DNA from: Limnoperna fortunei
Lineage: Eukaryota > Mollusca > Bivalvia > Mytilida > Modiolidae
Assembly: GCA_944474755.1 (NCBI GenBank)
Contig: OX104117.1
Span: forward strand, 75,988,926-76,052,925
DNA length: 64,000 nucleotides
Direction of reading: 5' to 3'
Shown: positions 54,198-64,000 of the stretch, in pieces
How the letters are laid out: every line of letters starts with the position of its first letter
How positions within the stretch are numbered: the first letter of the stretch is position 1
The notes under the pieces: model-generated
The model's database searches: none
What the model was told of the DNA's origin: nothing
What the model saw: the letters and a program-made list of their open reading frames with translations, nothing else
Made by a program: the position numbers and the translations under genes

Positions 54198-54647
54198 CTT
54201 TAACTGAAATCCTTTATGCGTTGTCCTAGGATGGTCCTCTTTGAAAATGAGGTACGAGTTGATAAGTGCCATGTCGACCGCAAACCAGGCAAAGTATGTC
54301 CACCATTTTGTACTTGCTCGTTAGAGGGTATAACTACTCCTTAGATGATCATGCCTGTCTACCCCTCCCATATACTTGTTAAACTCAACAATCGAGTTTG
54401 GACAGCTAAACTCCTGCTTTTGATACTTTCCTTCTTTTGTTCTTATCCTTCTTTCTACCTTATCTTTTCTTGCATTTATTATTGGAGAGTAGCAAGTTGA
54501 TAGATTAAAAACAGGTTTGGTGTCCATCCATACGGTTGCCACTAATTTTCCATCTGCTGACTGTCTAGTAATGCTGTCACCTCTTTCAAGATTTCTAATT
54601 TTATCGTCTCTTTTCCTAAGACTTTTATTTATCTTTAAATCAGCAGG
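54198..54647 (-). pseudogene. piggyBac gene exon 1 (surviving): transposase DDE C-terminal part
   Basis: Motifs in order: 'SPADLKINKSLRKRDDKIRN', 'VATVWMDTKPVFNLST', 'CPNSIVEFNKYMGGVDRHD' (with the MGGVD-x-D box holding the catalytic Asp), then 'HLRSSYTL' TAA 'RASTKWWTYFAWFAVDMALI' and 'NSYLIFKED'. The TAA replaces the Gly/residue between Y-s-l and R-k-s in the family. The donor 'aag/gtgata' is at 54197. Upstream the frame is replaced by 36-bp repeats. Confidence 0.87.
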
Positions 54648-57600
54648 TGAGATGACTATATATAAGGGTTATTGCTGTGGCTGTGAGATGACTATATATG
54701 GATAAATTCTGTCACTCTAAGGGTTATTGCTGTGGCTGTGAGATGACTATATATGGATAAATTCTGTCACTATAAGGGTTATTGCTGTGGCTGTGAGATG
54801 TCTATATATAAGGGTTATGGCTGTGGCTGTGAGATGACTATATATAAGGGTTATTGCTGTGGCTGTGAGATGACTATATATAAGGGTTATTGCTGTGGTT
54901 GTGAGATGACTATATATAAGGGTTATTGCTGTGGCTGTGAGATGACTATATATAAAGGTTATTGCTGTGGCTGTGAGATCACTATATATAAGGGTTATTG
55001 CTGTGGCTGTGAGATGACTATATATAAGGGTTATTGCTGTGGTTGTGAGATGACTATATATAAGGGTTATTGCTGTGGCTGTGAGATGACTATATACAAA
55101 GGTTATTGCTGTGGCTGTGAGATGACAATATATAAGGGTTATTGCTGTGGCTGTGAGATGACAATATATAAGGGTTATTGCTGTGGTTGTGAGATGACAA
55201 TATATAAGGGTTGTTGCTGTGGCTGTGAGATGACTATATATAAGCGTTGTTGCTGTGGCTGTGAGATGACTATATATGGATAAATTCTGTCACTATAAGG
55301 GTTATTGCTGTGGCTGTGAGATGACTATATATAAGGGTTGTTGCTGTGGCTGTGAGATGACTATATATAAGCGTTGTTGCTGTGGCTGTGAGATGACTAT
55401 ATATGGATAAATTCTGTCACTCTAAGGGTTATTGCTGTGGCTGTGAGATGACTATATATAAGGGTTATGGCTGTGGCTGTGAGATGACTATATATAAGCG
55501 TTGTTGCTGTGGCTGTGAGATGACTATATATAAGCGTTATTGCTGTGGCTGTGAGATGACTATATATGGATAAATTCTGTCACTCTAAGGGTTATTGCTG
55601 TGGCTGTGAGATGACTATATATGGATAAATTTTGTCACTATAAGGGTTATTGCTGTGGCTGTGAGATGACTATATATGGATAAATTCTGTCACTCTAAGG
55701 GTTATTGCTGTGGCTGTGAGATGACTATATATAAGGGTTATGGCTGTGGCTGTGAGATGACTATATATAAGCGTTGTTGCTGTGGCTGTGAGATGACTAT
55801 ATATAAGCGTTATTGCTGTGGCTGTGAGATGACTATATATATGGATAAATTCTGTCACTCTAAGGGTTATTGCTGTGGCTGTGAGATGACTATATATGGA
55901 TAAATTTTGTCACTATAAGGGTTATTGCTGTGGCTGTGAGATGACTATATATAAGGGTTATTGCTGTGGCTGTGAGATGACTATATATGGATAAATTCTG
56001 TCACTCTAAGGGTTATTGCTGTGGCTGTGAGATGACTATATATGGATAAATTCTGTCACTATAAGGGTTATTGCTGTGGCTGTGAGATGTCTATATATAA
56101 GGGTTATGGCTGTGGCTGTGAGATGACTATATATAAGCGTTGTTGCTGTGGCTGTGAGATGACTATATATAAACGTTATTGCTGTGGCTGTGAGATGACT
56201 ATATATAAGGGTTATCGCTGTGGCTGTGAGATGACTATATATGGATAAATTCTGTCACTCTAAGGGTTATTGCTGTGGCTGTGAGATGACTATATATGGA
56301 TAAATTTTGTCACTATAAGGGTTATTGCTGTGGCTGTGAGATGACTATATATAAGGGTTATTGCTGTGGCTGTGAGATGACTATATATAAGCGTTATTGC
56401 TGTGGCTGTGAGATGACTATACATGGATAAATTCTGTCACTATAAGGGTTATTGCTGTGGCTGTGAGATGACTATATATAAGGGTTATTGCTGTGGCTGT
56501 GAGATGACTATATATAAGCGTTGTTGCTGTGGCTGTGAGATGACTATATATAAGGGTTATTGCTGTGGCTGTGAGATGACTATATATAAGGGTTATTCCT
56601 GTGGCTGTGAGATGACTATATATAAGGGTTATTGCTGTGGCTGTGAGATGACTATATATAAGGGTTATTGCTGTGGTTGTGAGATGACTATATATAAGGG
56701 TTATTGCTGTGGCTGTGAGATGACTATATATAAAGGTTATTGCTGTGGCTGTGAGATCACTATATATAAGGGTTATTGCTGTGGCTGTGAGATGACTATA
56801 TATAAGGGTTATTGCTGTGGTTGTGAGATGACTATATATAAGGGTTATTGCTGTGGCTGTGAGATGACTATATATAAGGGTTATTCCTGTGGCTGTGAGA
56901 TGACTATATATAAGGGTTATTGCTGTGGCTGTGAGATGACTATATATAAGGGTTATTGCTGTGGTTGTGAGATGACTATATATAAGGGTTATTGCTGTGG
57001 CTGTGAGATGACTATATATAAAGGTTATTGCTGTGGCTGTGAGATCACTATATATAAGGGTTATTGCTGTGGCTGTGAGATGACTATATATAAGGGTTAT
57101 TGCTGTGGTTGTGAGATGACTATATATAAGGGTTATTGCTGTGACTGTGAGATGACTATATATAAGGGTTATTGCTGTGGCTGTGAGATGACTATATATA
57201 AGGGTTATTGCTGTGGCTGTGAGATGACTATATATAAGGGTTATTGCTGTGGCTGTGAGATGACTATATATAAGGGTTATTGCTGTGGTTGTGAGATGAC
57301 TATATATAAGGGTTATTGCTGTGGTTGTGAGATGACTATATATAAGGGTTATTGCTGTGGCTGTGAGATGACTATATATAAAGGTTATTGCTGTGGCTGT
57401 GAGATCACTATATATAAGGGTTATTGCTGTGGCTGTGAGATGACTATATATAAGCGTTGTTGCTGTGGCTGTGAGATGACTATATATAAGGGTTATTGCT
57501 GTGGCTGTGAGATGACAATATATAAGGGTTATTCCTGTGGTTGTGAGATCACTATATATAAGGGTTATTGCTGTGGTTGTGAGATGACAATATATAAAGG

Positions 57601-58932
57601 TTATTCCTGTGGCTGTGAGATGACTATATATAAGGGTTATTGCTGTGGTTGTGAGATCACTATATATAAGGGTTATTGCTGTGGCTGTGAGATGACTATA
57701 TATAAGGGTTATTCCTGTGGCTGTGAGATGACTATATATAAGGGTTATTGCTGTGGCTGTGAGATGACAATATATAAGGGTTATTGCTGTGGCTGTGAGA
57801 TGACTATATATAAAGGTTATTGCTGTGGTTGTGAGATCACTATATATAAAGGTTATTGCTGTGGCTGTGAGATGACTATATATAAGGGTTATTGCTGTGG
57901 CTGTGAGATGACTATATATAAGCGTTGTTGCTGTGGCTGTGAGATGACTATATATAAAGGTTATTGCTGTGGCTGTGAGATGACTATATATAAGCGTTGT
58001 TGCTGTGGCTGTGAGATGACAATATATAAAGGTTATTGCTGTGGTTGTGAGAGCACTATATATAAAGGTTATTGCTGTGGCTGTGAGATGACTATATATA
58101 AGGGTTATTGCTGTGGCTGTGAGATGACTATATATAAAGGTTATTGCTGTGGCTGTGAGATGACTATATATAAGCGTTGTTGCTGTGGCTGTGAGATGAC
58201 TATATATAAAGGTTATTGCTGTGGCTGTGAGATGACTATATATAAAGGTTATTGCTGTGGCTGTGAGATGACTATATATAAGCGTTGTTGCTGTGGCTGT
58301 GAGATGACAATATATAAAGGTTATTGCTGTGGCTGTGAGATGACTATATATAAAGGTTATTGCTGTGGCTGTGAGATGACTATATATAAGCGTTGTTGCT
58401 GTGGCTGTGAGATGACAATATATAAAGGTTATTGCTGTGGTTGTGAGAGCACTATATATAAAGGTTATTGCTGTGGCTGTGAGATGACTATATATAAGGG
58501 TTATTGCTGTGGCTGTGAGATGACTATATATAAAGGTTATTGCTGTGGCTGTGAGATGACTATATATAAGGGTTATTGCTGTGGCTGTGAGATGACTATA
58601 TATAAAGGTTATTGCTGTGGCTGTGAGATGACTATATATAAAGGTTATTGCTGTGGCTGTGAGATGACTATATATAAGGGTTATTGCTGTGGCTGTGAGA
58701 TGACTATATATAAGGGTTGTTGCTGTGGTTGTGAGATGACTATATATAAACGTTATTGCTGTGGCTGTGAGATGACTATATATAAGGGTTATCGCTGTGG
58801 CTGTGAGATGACTATATATAAGCGTTGTTGCTGTGGCTGTGAGATGACTATATATGGATAAATTCTGTCACTATAGGGGTTATTGCTGTGGCTGTGAGAT
58901 GACTATACATGGATAAATTCTGTCACTATATT
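54648..58932 (+). repeat. 36-bp minisatellite array 2 (~115 units) with spacer-bounded blocks
   Basis: Same unit and orientation as array 1. In 54650-56420 short blocks of 1-13 units alternate with the spacer 'ggataaattctgtcactata' (or 'tcactcta'). From 56423 to 58861 the array runs uninterrupted, giving an 812-codon open frame of the 12-residue repeat with no independent coding evidence. The left edge falls inside the piggyBac coding exon. Confidence 0.97.
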
Positions 58933-59616
58933 ACGATTTCACTTTACTAAAGAAGAAATGTACACATGACTTGTCGGACAATGTCAGGCATAAATTTGTA
59001 AATTGTAACCTGCTGTTAACGGAATATTTTTTGTATGTTTGTGTGTTTAATTAAGAAATAATTCATGGCTGTCCAAATTTTATGTATTATTTAAATATGG
59101 GTAGGCATTATATTCATGAATATTTTGCCACGAGCGTTAGAGAGCGGTAAAGTATCATTAATATAATGCGTAGCCATATTTAAATTATCCATAAAATTGG
59201 GGCAGCCATGAATAATGTCGATTCTGATTGGAAAATACAGAAATTTTACATTTCGCGACTACATAGGTAAAGGTTAATTTTGGCTGTTCCAATTTTTGAG
59301 ATGATCCTCCCTTGTTACAAAATTATGATATTTCTCGTGTAAAACCTGGTAGAAAAAAACGAAGAAATACAAATTAAAAATAAACTAACATATTTATTAA
59401 ATTAACAATATAATTTAACAATCAAAATAAAGGACGACAAAATTTAATGCTTCATTGCATAGTCACCATGTGGCGTGTCTGTGACTGTTGCTGTGTTTGC
59501 ATGACAAATAAAATCTGCTTACCACATTTGGTCGATCTTACGTCATCTTAGAATGAATATTTAAATAAGGGTTTGTTTCTAAAGCGTTTGAAGGACGTCA
59601 TATTAGAATGGTGTAT
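58933..59616. other. Noncoding stretch
   Basis: No gene or repeat that I can support. No upstream piggyBac coding sequence was found here. Confidence 0.5.
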
Positions 59617-59832
59617 AAAGCAACTTTCAGCAATTTGTTTTGGGGAGGAATCCGGAATACCCGAAGAAAACCCCGGACATTCGGTAGGAAAACTAACAAT
59701 CCTTGTAAATTAAGATTGGAGTCGATGACCCTTCACCCTGCCCGGAGTAAGACTCAAAAACGCAACCTCAGTGTTGACTGGCATGTGATCAGTGGTAGAC
59801 ACTACAATTACCACTCGGCCATCGAGGCCCCT
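59617..59832 (-). mobile_element. tRNA-derived SINE (copy 4, 3'-truncated and decayed)
   Basis: The head lies at the right ('ggcctcgatggccgagtgg'), the middle contains 'ggaggaatccggaatacc', and the 3' end stops at 'ttgctgaaagttgc' without the usual tail. No target duplication found. Confidence 0.82.
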
Positions 59833-60229
59833 AACAGAATACAGAGGGCATATTAAGATGTTGTCACCTTTGTAATGCAGATATACAATAGAATAAGACA
59901 TTAAATATTTGATAGTACCAAAACGTTAGCAAATGTTCAATTTAAGTATTTTATGTAAAAATAATTCTTGGCAATAAGTGTGACACTAAATACCAGCATA
60001 CATATTCTTGAATAAACCTTTAAGTTAAATGACAGAAGTCATCATATAATCACGTGCACACTACCAGAGGAGATGAATGTTGGAAAAAGTCAATTTCTTC
60101 CATTTCCCATAATGATTAATACCATTATTTGAAAACGTGCATTTATCCGTTGGACTAGTTAATAATAGTTCCTAGACTATCTAATGTTTATTTGGAAAAC
60201 GGAACTAACGACATACATATTATTTACAT

Positions 60230-60540
60230 AGGCATAGCAGCCGGTACGGCAGGTACAGCTTCTGCCGTACCAATAACTCTTGCAGTACGGCTTGCCGTAC
60301 CAATAATTTTCAGAAATAAAAAAATTATTAATATTTTTCTATTTTCATTGGAGTCTTTTGACTCTTCTCTCATCTCAAATACACAGGCGTAGCAGCCGGT
60401 ACGGCAGGTATGGCTTCCGCCGTACCAATATCAAATGCCTCTGATTTATATCAATGAATCTTTTCATGTGCTGATGCTACGGACGAGTCCATATATAGAG
60501 AGGAGGAGGCTGAGGACGAGTCCATATATAGATAGGCTTT
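60230..60540. repeat. Repeated hairpins and short direct repeats
   Basis: 'ggtacggcag' and its exact complement 'ctgccgtacc' form a 10-bp stem with a 9-nt loop at 60242-60270; a related hairpin with 'ggtacggc'/'gccgtacc' lies near 60395-60425, both preceded by 'gtagcagcc' or 'atagcagcc'. At 60480-60530 'ggacgagtccatatata' is repeated twice. No ORF. Confidence 0.75.
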
Positions 60541-60846
60541 ATGTTTAAAACTTCTGTGTGCCATACATTTTTCTGTACGCATAACATTTCATTAGCCAGT
60601 GCAATTAGTCCGTTTTGTGCAAGTTTTATATGTAGAAATTGGTCATGCTTATAGTTTTATACACGTGTATGAAACTATATCTTTTAATAATAAGGAAAGC
60701 AAATCATACAGCGAATTTTCAATTTGGTTGAAATCTCAGGCAGAGCAAGTTTAAACCCCACTAAATATATATTCGGAATGGACACAGGCAACTAATTGTT
60801 TGGTATGAATAGATGAGAAATATAGTAATAGTTTTGTGTTTGGTAG

Positions 60847-62846
60847 GTGCAAAATGTGGACGAGGCTATTGAAAGCAAATCACAGTTTAGTAGGCCGAAG
60901 CCTCATACCTTTAATGTTAAAGGTGAAGTCCAAACAAGGTTGAGATTTAGGTGAACTAGCCAGATTAAAAAAAGACATTCCTCTTGAGAGTTATTCATAT
61001 GTGGAATTAAACTCGGAGTTGGAAAAGTTAACAGGTAATATGAAGTTAATAATTCTTTTATTATTTGCATGTTTAGAAATAGGTTTATTTTATTGGTCGA
61101 GATAACTTCCGGTAGAGGATTTCAACTGAATTTATTTTTTATAAATGAAGTTGACTAAATATATTTTTGGATAAATGACGTTTACCGAACTATTTTTAGC
61201 GTAACCAACGTAAACAACGATGGCAAATTTCAATTATTGACGGCGTTCAACTTACAAATTATTCGTTGGATGAATTGTCGTTAATGATTTGTTAAATTAA
61301 AAACTTTTCTTATGTTCAATAAAGACAGTAGATTGAAGTTAAAAGCTAGTTTTGTTTATTAAAATTAGAAGATGGTTTATGAAATAATGGTTCGTCAACA
61401 TCAACAAAAATATTCATACGTTCGTCAATCCCGCTACCAAATACACAAGAAATATGAAATTGAGACAAAATAATTTCTTAATGCAACTTTAAAGAACGTT
61501 TGATATTGTGTAGAATTTCATATTCGGATAATTACTAAATCTGATGAATTTGATTGATTGTGTGTTGCTACCCCCAGCAACCGATTATTTGAGAAACTAA
61601 TGAAAATATATTCCATTTCAACTGAATGCGCATGGGTTTACCTTTGGTTTGATAGTGTTTGATTAGTGGGATAATTTTTTGTGCGGAAAGCTAACGGTGT
61701 ATATGCTTATTTTCTACAGGTATCAACGTCAGCATGAAAATCTTCAAATAAGAGGATTTACCTATTAACGATGTATTTATATATTGTAGTTTATTTTAAT
61801 TTTGTAGGTGAATCTATGAAGGACATTATATTGCTGAGCGGAGTAGATAACACACTTGATGCAGCGAGGCAGATTTTGCACGAGGCCATCCTTTTGGCAA
61901 ATGTAGCTGGGGCTCCGAATGCTCAGGTGCAATTTGCCAATGAAGGTAATTTTGATGTACCGCCAATGAAAGTTGGGGGACATTTATATTTTCAGTCTGT
62001 TTGTCGTATGTTCTTCCCACCTCTGGTTTACCTTTGCGTTCTACTGTTACAACATAAGGTCCTTTTTACTCGCAAAATTCTGTAGGGCTGTGCCGAAATG
62101 TTTCACTCTTGGTGAACTTAGAATAAAGTGAGCGTTTAACAATATGTGCCAAGCAGGACGTCAGTGTCGCCGAGACTCGCCGAGACACATTTTCTTGGTT
62201 TTTTTTTCATTCGAAGAAATTTTAATGTTGATAATAATAATTATAATAACGTATATTGGGTAGATTCCATCAACACAAAGGGAACATTCACCCGCTTAGT
62301 CATTAGTAAAAAACATGTGGCGTCTAAGAAATTTTGATCACATTCTTGATATATGGTTTATTAGTTTGTTAAAACCGAAGATTAACGAATATTGACTGGT
62401 TCGCATAATTTTTTGTATGTTTGAAATTACTGCTGCATTTACATATATAGCATTTGTTATGCTATATTTATCGATAACAATGGCATATTTTGTTGTAGAT
62501 GATGGTAATGGTCCGACTCGAGATGATGCTGTGGGATCCGTTGCCACAACTACAACAAGACACCCTGTTACCTCTGCATCTACTTCGTCGGAAACTGTGA
62601 CGTCCTTACAGCTACAGGCTGCCGATGATAATGTAGAGGCACTAACGAACAGAAAGAAGAGAATGCAGGTAAAGGAGGCCTTAGTCTATTTAAGATTTAA
62701 GGACGCTCGCTACTCGACCCAAGTTAAAGTCTTCTAATGTTGTTATTGCAGCCAGGAAAATGCTAGTACAGACTAGGAATAATGCAATTACTGAAGCATT
62801 TGCCATGTGTAAAAGATCTGAAGATTTTGTTGATATTCGGTGTTGA
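60847..62846 (+). pseudogene. Second, decayed homologue of the YR-element Gag, with two introns
   Basis: Exon 1 (60847-61034) ends '...ELARLKKDIPLESYSYVE' and 'LNSELEKLTG', homologous to 'FARLKKDHALENYCLEEL' of the 33437 locus. Intron 1 is 61035-61807 (gt...gtag). Exon 2 (61808-61945) reads 'ESMKDIILLSGVDNTLDAAR' and 'QILHEAILLANVAGAPN'. Intron 2 is 61946-62498. Exon 3 (62499 on) has a Ser/Thr-rich linker, then 'VKEALVYLRF' and, after a frameshift near 62720, 'KLKSSNVVIAARKMLVQTRN' up to a TGA near 62844. Frameshifts in exons 1 and 3 make it a pseudogene. No split direct repeats were seen nearby, so its parent element (or host gene) is undetermined. Confidence 0.7.
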
Positions 62847-62919
62847 AAATGTAATTGCAGACTAGGCAAATGCATTAACATATGACGAGGATAGAGGAAT
62901 CCAGACGTAAAAAGTATTC

Positions 62920-62955
62920 ATACATGTATTCATACATGTAGTCATACATGCATGA
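62920..62955. repeat. Short tandem repeat 'tcatacatgta'
   Basis: Three to four copies of an 11-12 bp unit. Confidence 0.8.
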
Positions 62956-64000
62956 TGGTCAACTTGTACATATCTATTAATAACGAAACTTTGAATTGAG
63001 TATTCATATAACAGATATTTTATATACCTGAATTATGTTATTGAGGAATGCTACTGTATTTGACAAACTACATGTATATATAAAATAAATGGATTTTTAT
63101 TAAAATAATTTATGCTAAACGTCTCAGTCCTTGGCATCTCTAGTAGCGGGGTTGTGAATTCAATTTTGAGAATATGTCATGTAGGGTTCTTGATTCGCTA
63201 GAAGCAGAAACTCTAGGTTTGTTGAAAGAATATTTTTTGTTTGTTTCAGCGCTATAAGCGAAATTTTAAGGGGAAACATTACGATTCTGATATTCTACCC
63301 AAGCATTTTTCCTAATTCTTTGTCTTGTGAGAAATATGTTCAGTTTATAATGGAGATGATACGAATATGTTAATTTCTTTGGTTTGAATGGGTGGTCAAT
63401 GTAAACTTCCCAATGTAATTTTGCCAGTAACAAAAAAAACACATCGAAACATAGGTTTTGCCATGAAGAAACGAAACATAGGTTTTGCCACGAAGAAAGG
63501 TTTTCAACTTTGTTGATGAAAGATAATCCCTTTCACTTTAAAAGAGGTACCAGAAATTCTTGATGACTTTGGATAATTAATCAGGTTGCAACCACATTCT
63601 TATCCACATTGATAGTTGGAAGTCTTTTGGGATACCATTTGCCGGATAGAACATGTGTATGACACTATCCAGTTTGGTTTCAAGGCAAGTGCTTTTGTTT
63701 TTATTTTACAGGTCTGGTGCCAATAAGCTATTGTCGTTCTATAAGTGTCACTGCCTTATTATATATTGACTAGAGTGCACATAACTTGGCTCTTAGTGCT
63801 TTTGTAAATTGTTTTGATTGGTATGGTTTATTTGTTCTAGTTTCCACTGTGGGTGTGGTGTGATTATACCAGTTTAGCGTTTTTTAAATCTTGACGACAA
63901 CATTATTCGCAAGACTTTAAGATTTTCTTTTGTAAGGGGATGAGTTTTTATTTAAGACTCTTCGGAGGTTTGCTCGAATTTGTGTTTCATTTTCTGTAGC
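62956..64000. other. Mostly noncoding stretch to window end
   Basis: No supported gene. An acceptor-like 'ttgtttgtttcag' at about 63249 is followed by 21 open codons starting 'RYKRNFKGKHYDSDILPK' and a stop; it might be a late piece of the upstream gag-like pseudogene, but this is weak. Confidence 0.35.
63436..63502 (+). repeat. Tandem duplication of ~30 bp
   Basis: 'gaaacataggttttgcca' followed by '(t/c)gaagaaa' occurs twice in succession. Confidence 0.85.

Larger units (their letters stand above)
51933..54647 (-). pseudogene. Multi-exon piggyBac-derived transposase gene, N-terminus lost at minisatellite array 2
   Basis: Eight minus-strand exons are phase-compatible throughout with GT/AG ends: 54198-54647, 53544-53767, 53228-53346, 52858-52914, 52670-52706, 52386-52453, 52136-52204, 51933-51982. 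The first holds the C-terminal part of the piggyBac DDE domain, the second and third the C-terminal Cys/His-rich domain, and the rest a basic Lys/Arg/Ser/Thr-rich tail ending 'RSSPRKKRNTRN'. The start of the protein is missing: coding sequence runs directly into minisatellite array 2 at about 54647. One in-frame TAA occurs in exon 1. The many small introns with preserved phase suggest a once-functional (possibly domesticated) gene and not a fresh transposon. Confidence 0.75.

Noticed and set aside
46251..58932. CRISPR-like repeat/spacer arrangement
   Set aside because: Units abut without unique spacers, the occasional spacer is itself constant, and the DNA is eukaryotic; this is a minisatellite.
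60470..60530. Hammerhead ribozyme, suggested by 'ctgatg' and 'ggacgagtcc'
   Set aside because: The conserved core (CUGAUGA ... GAAA) is not present in the required order; it is a plain duplicated motif.
63249..63320. Extra exon of the 60.8 kb gag-like gene
   Set aside because: A good acceptor but only 21 codons with no clear homology to the first copy.

Overview
This is animal genomic DNA: AT-rich, intron-containing and crowded with retroelements. It has no operons, rRNA or phage features. The tRNA-headed SINEs ending in '...gcgttaaaacaccatt' plus simple tails, the mollusc-style Ty3/gypsy and tyrosine-recombinase (YR) retroelements, and a tandem-repeat element ending in 'tatacccccgactctgtcga' suggest a bivalve mollusc, possibly a mussel. 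That assignment is inference from repeat content. No intact host housekeeping gene was recognised; the only host-like coding signals are a broken multi-exon piggyBac-derived gene and two orphan candidate exons.

Layout. (1) 1-11137: a decayed minus-strand Ty3/gypsy element (Gypsy-1). Its 3' LTR is cut by the window start and its 5' LTR is split by a 3.3 kb insertion (7644-10945) holding the 3' end of a LINE, a SINE and a 291 bp tandem duplication. (2) 15034-24030: a small TA-flanked DNA element with inverted subterminal arrays of a 'ttcgtacca' motif, split by a second minus-strand Ty3/gypsy element (Gypsy-2, 15288-23735; short similar LTRs, CATA target duplication). Gypsy-2 has a helix-hairpin-helix domain at the front of Gag and, downstream of integrase where some elements carry env, a TatD-family metal-dependent hydrolase ORF. 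(3) 24.4-31.9 kb: a DDE transposase relic, a foldback element, two SINE families, gag fragments and a 20-bp minisatellite. (4) 31956-37235: an internally deleted plus-strand YR retroelement (Ngaro/PAT type) whose split direct repeats A1...B1-A2...B2 are complete; its gag appears to contain spliceosomal introns. (5) 39.3-42.5 kb: a plus-strand LINE interrupted by a 160-bp tandem-repeat element that is itself interrupted by a hairpin element; it lies between two candidate minus-strand terminal exons. (6) 46.2-58.9 kb: two large arrays of one 36-bp minisatellite on either side of a piggyBac-derived gene (eight phase-compatible exons, minus strand), whose transposase core ends exactly at the second array. 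(7) 60.8-62.9 kb: a second, decayed homologue of the YR-element gag with an intron at the same position and phase as the first.

The genes do not form a pathway. The window records repeated nested insertion. The parts most worth following are the TatD-bearing gypsy element with HhH-Gag, the intron-bearing YR-element Gag family, the split-direct-repeat element, and the minisatellite-truncated piggyBac gene. Frameshift and stop calls rest on reading one sequence by eye; I could run no database search.
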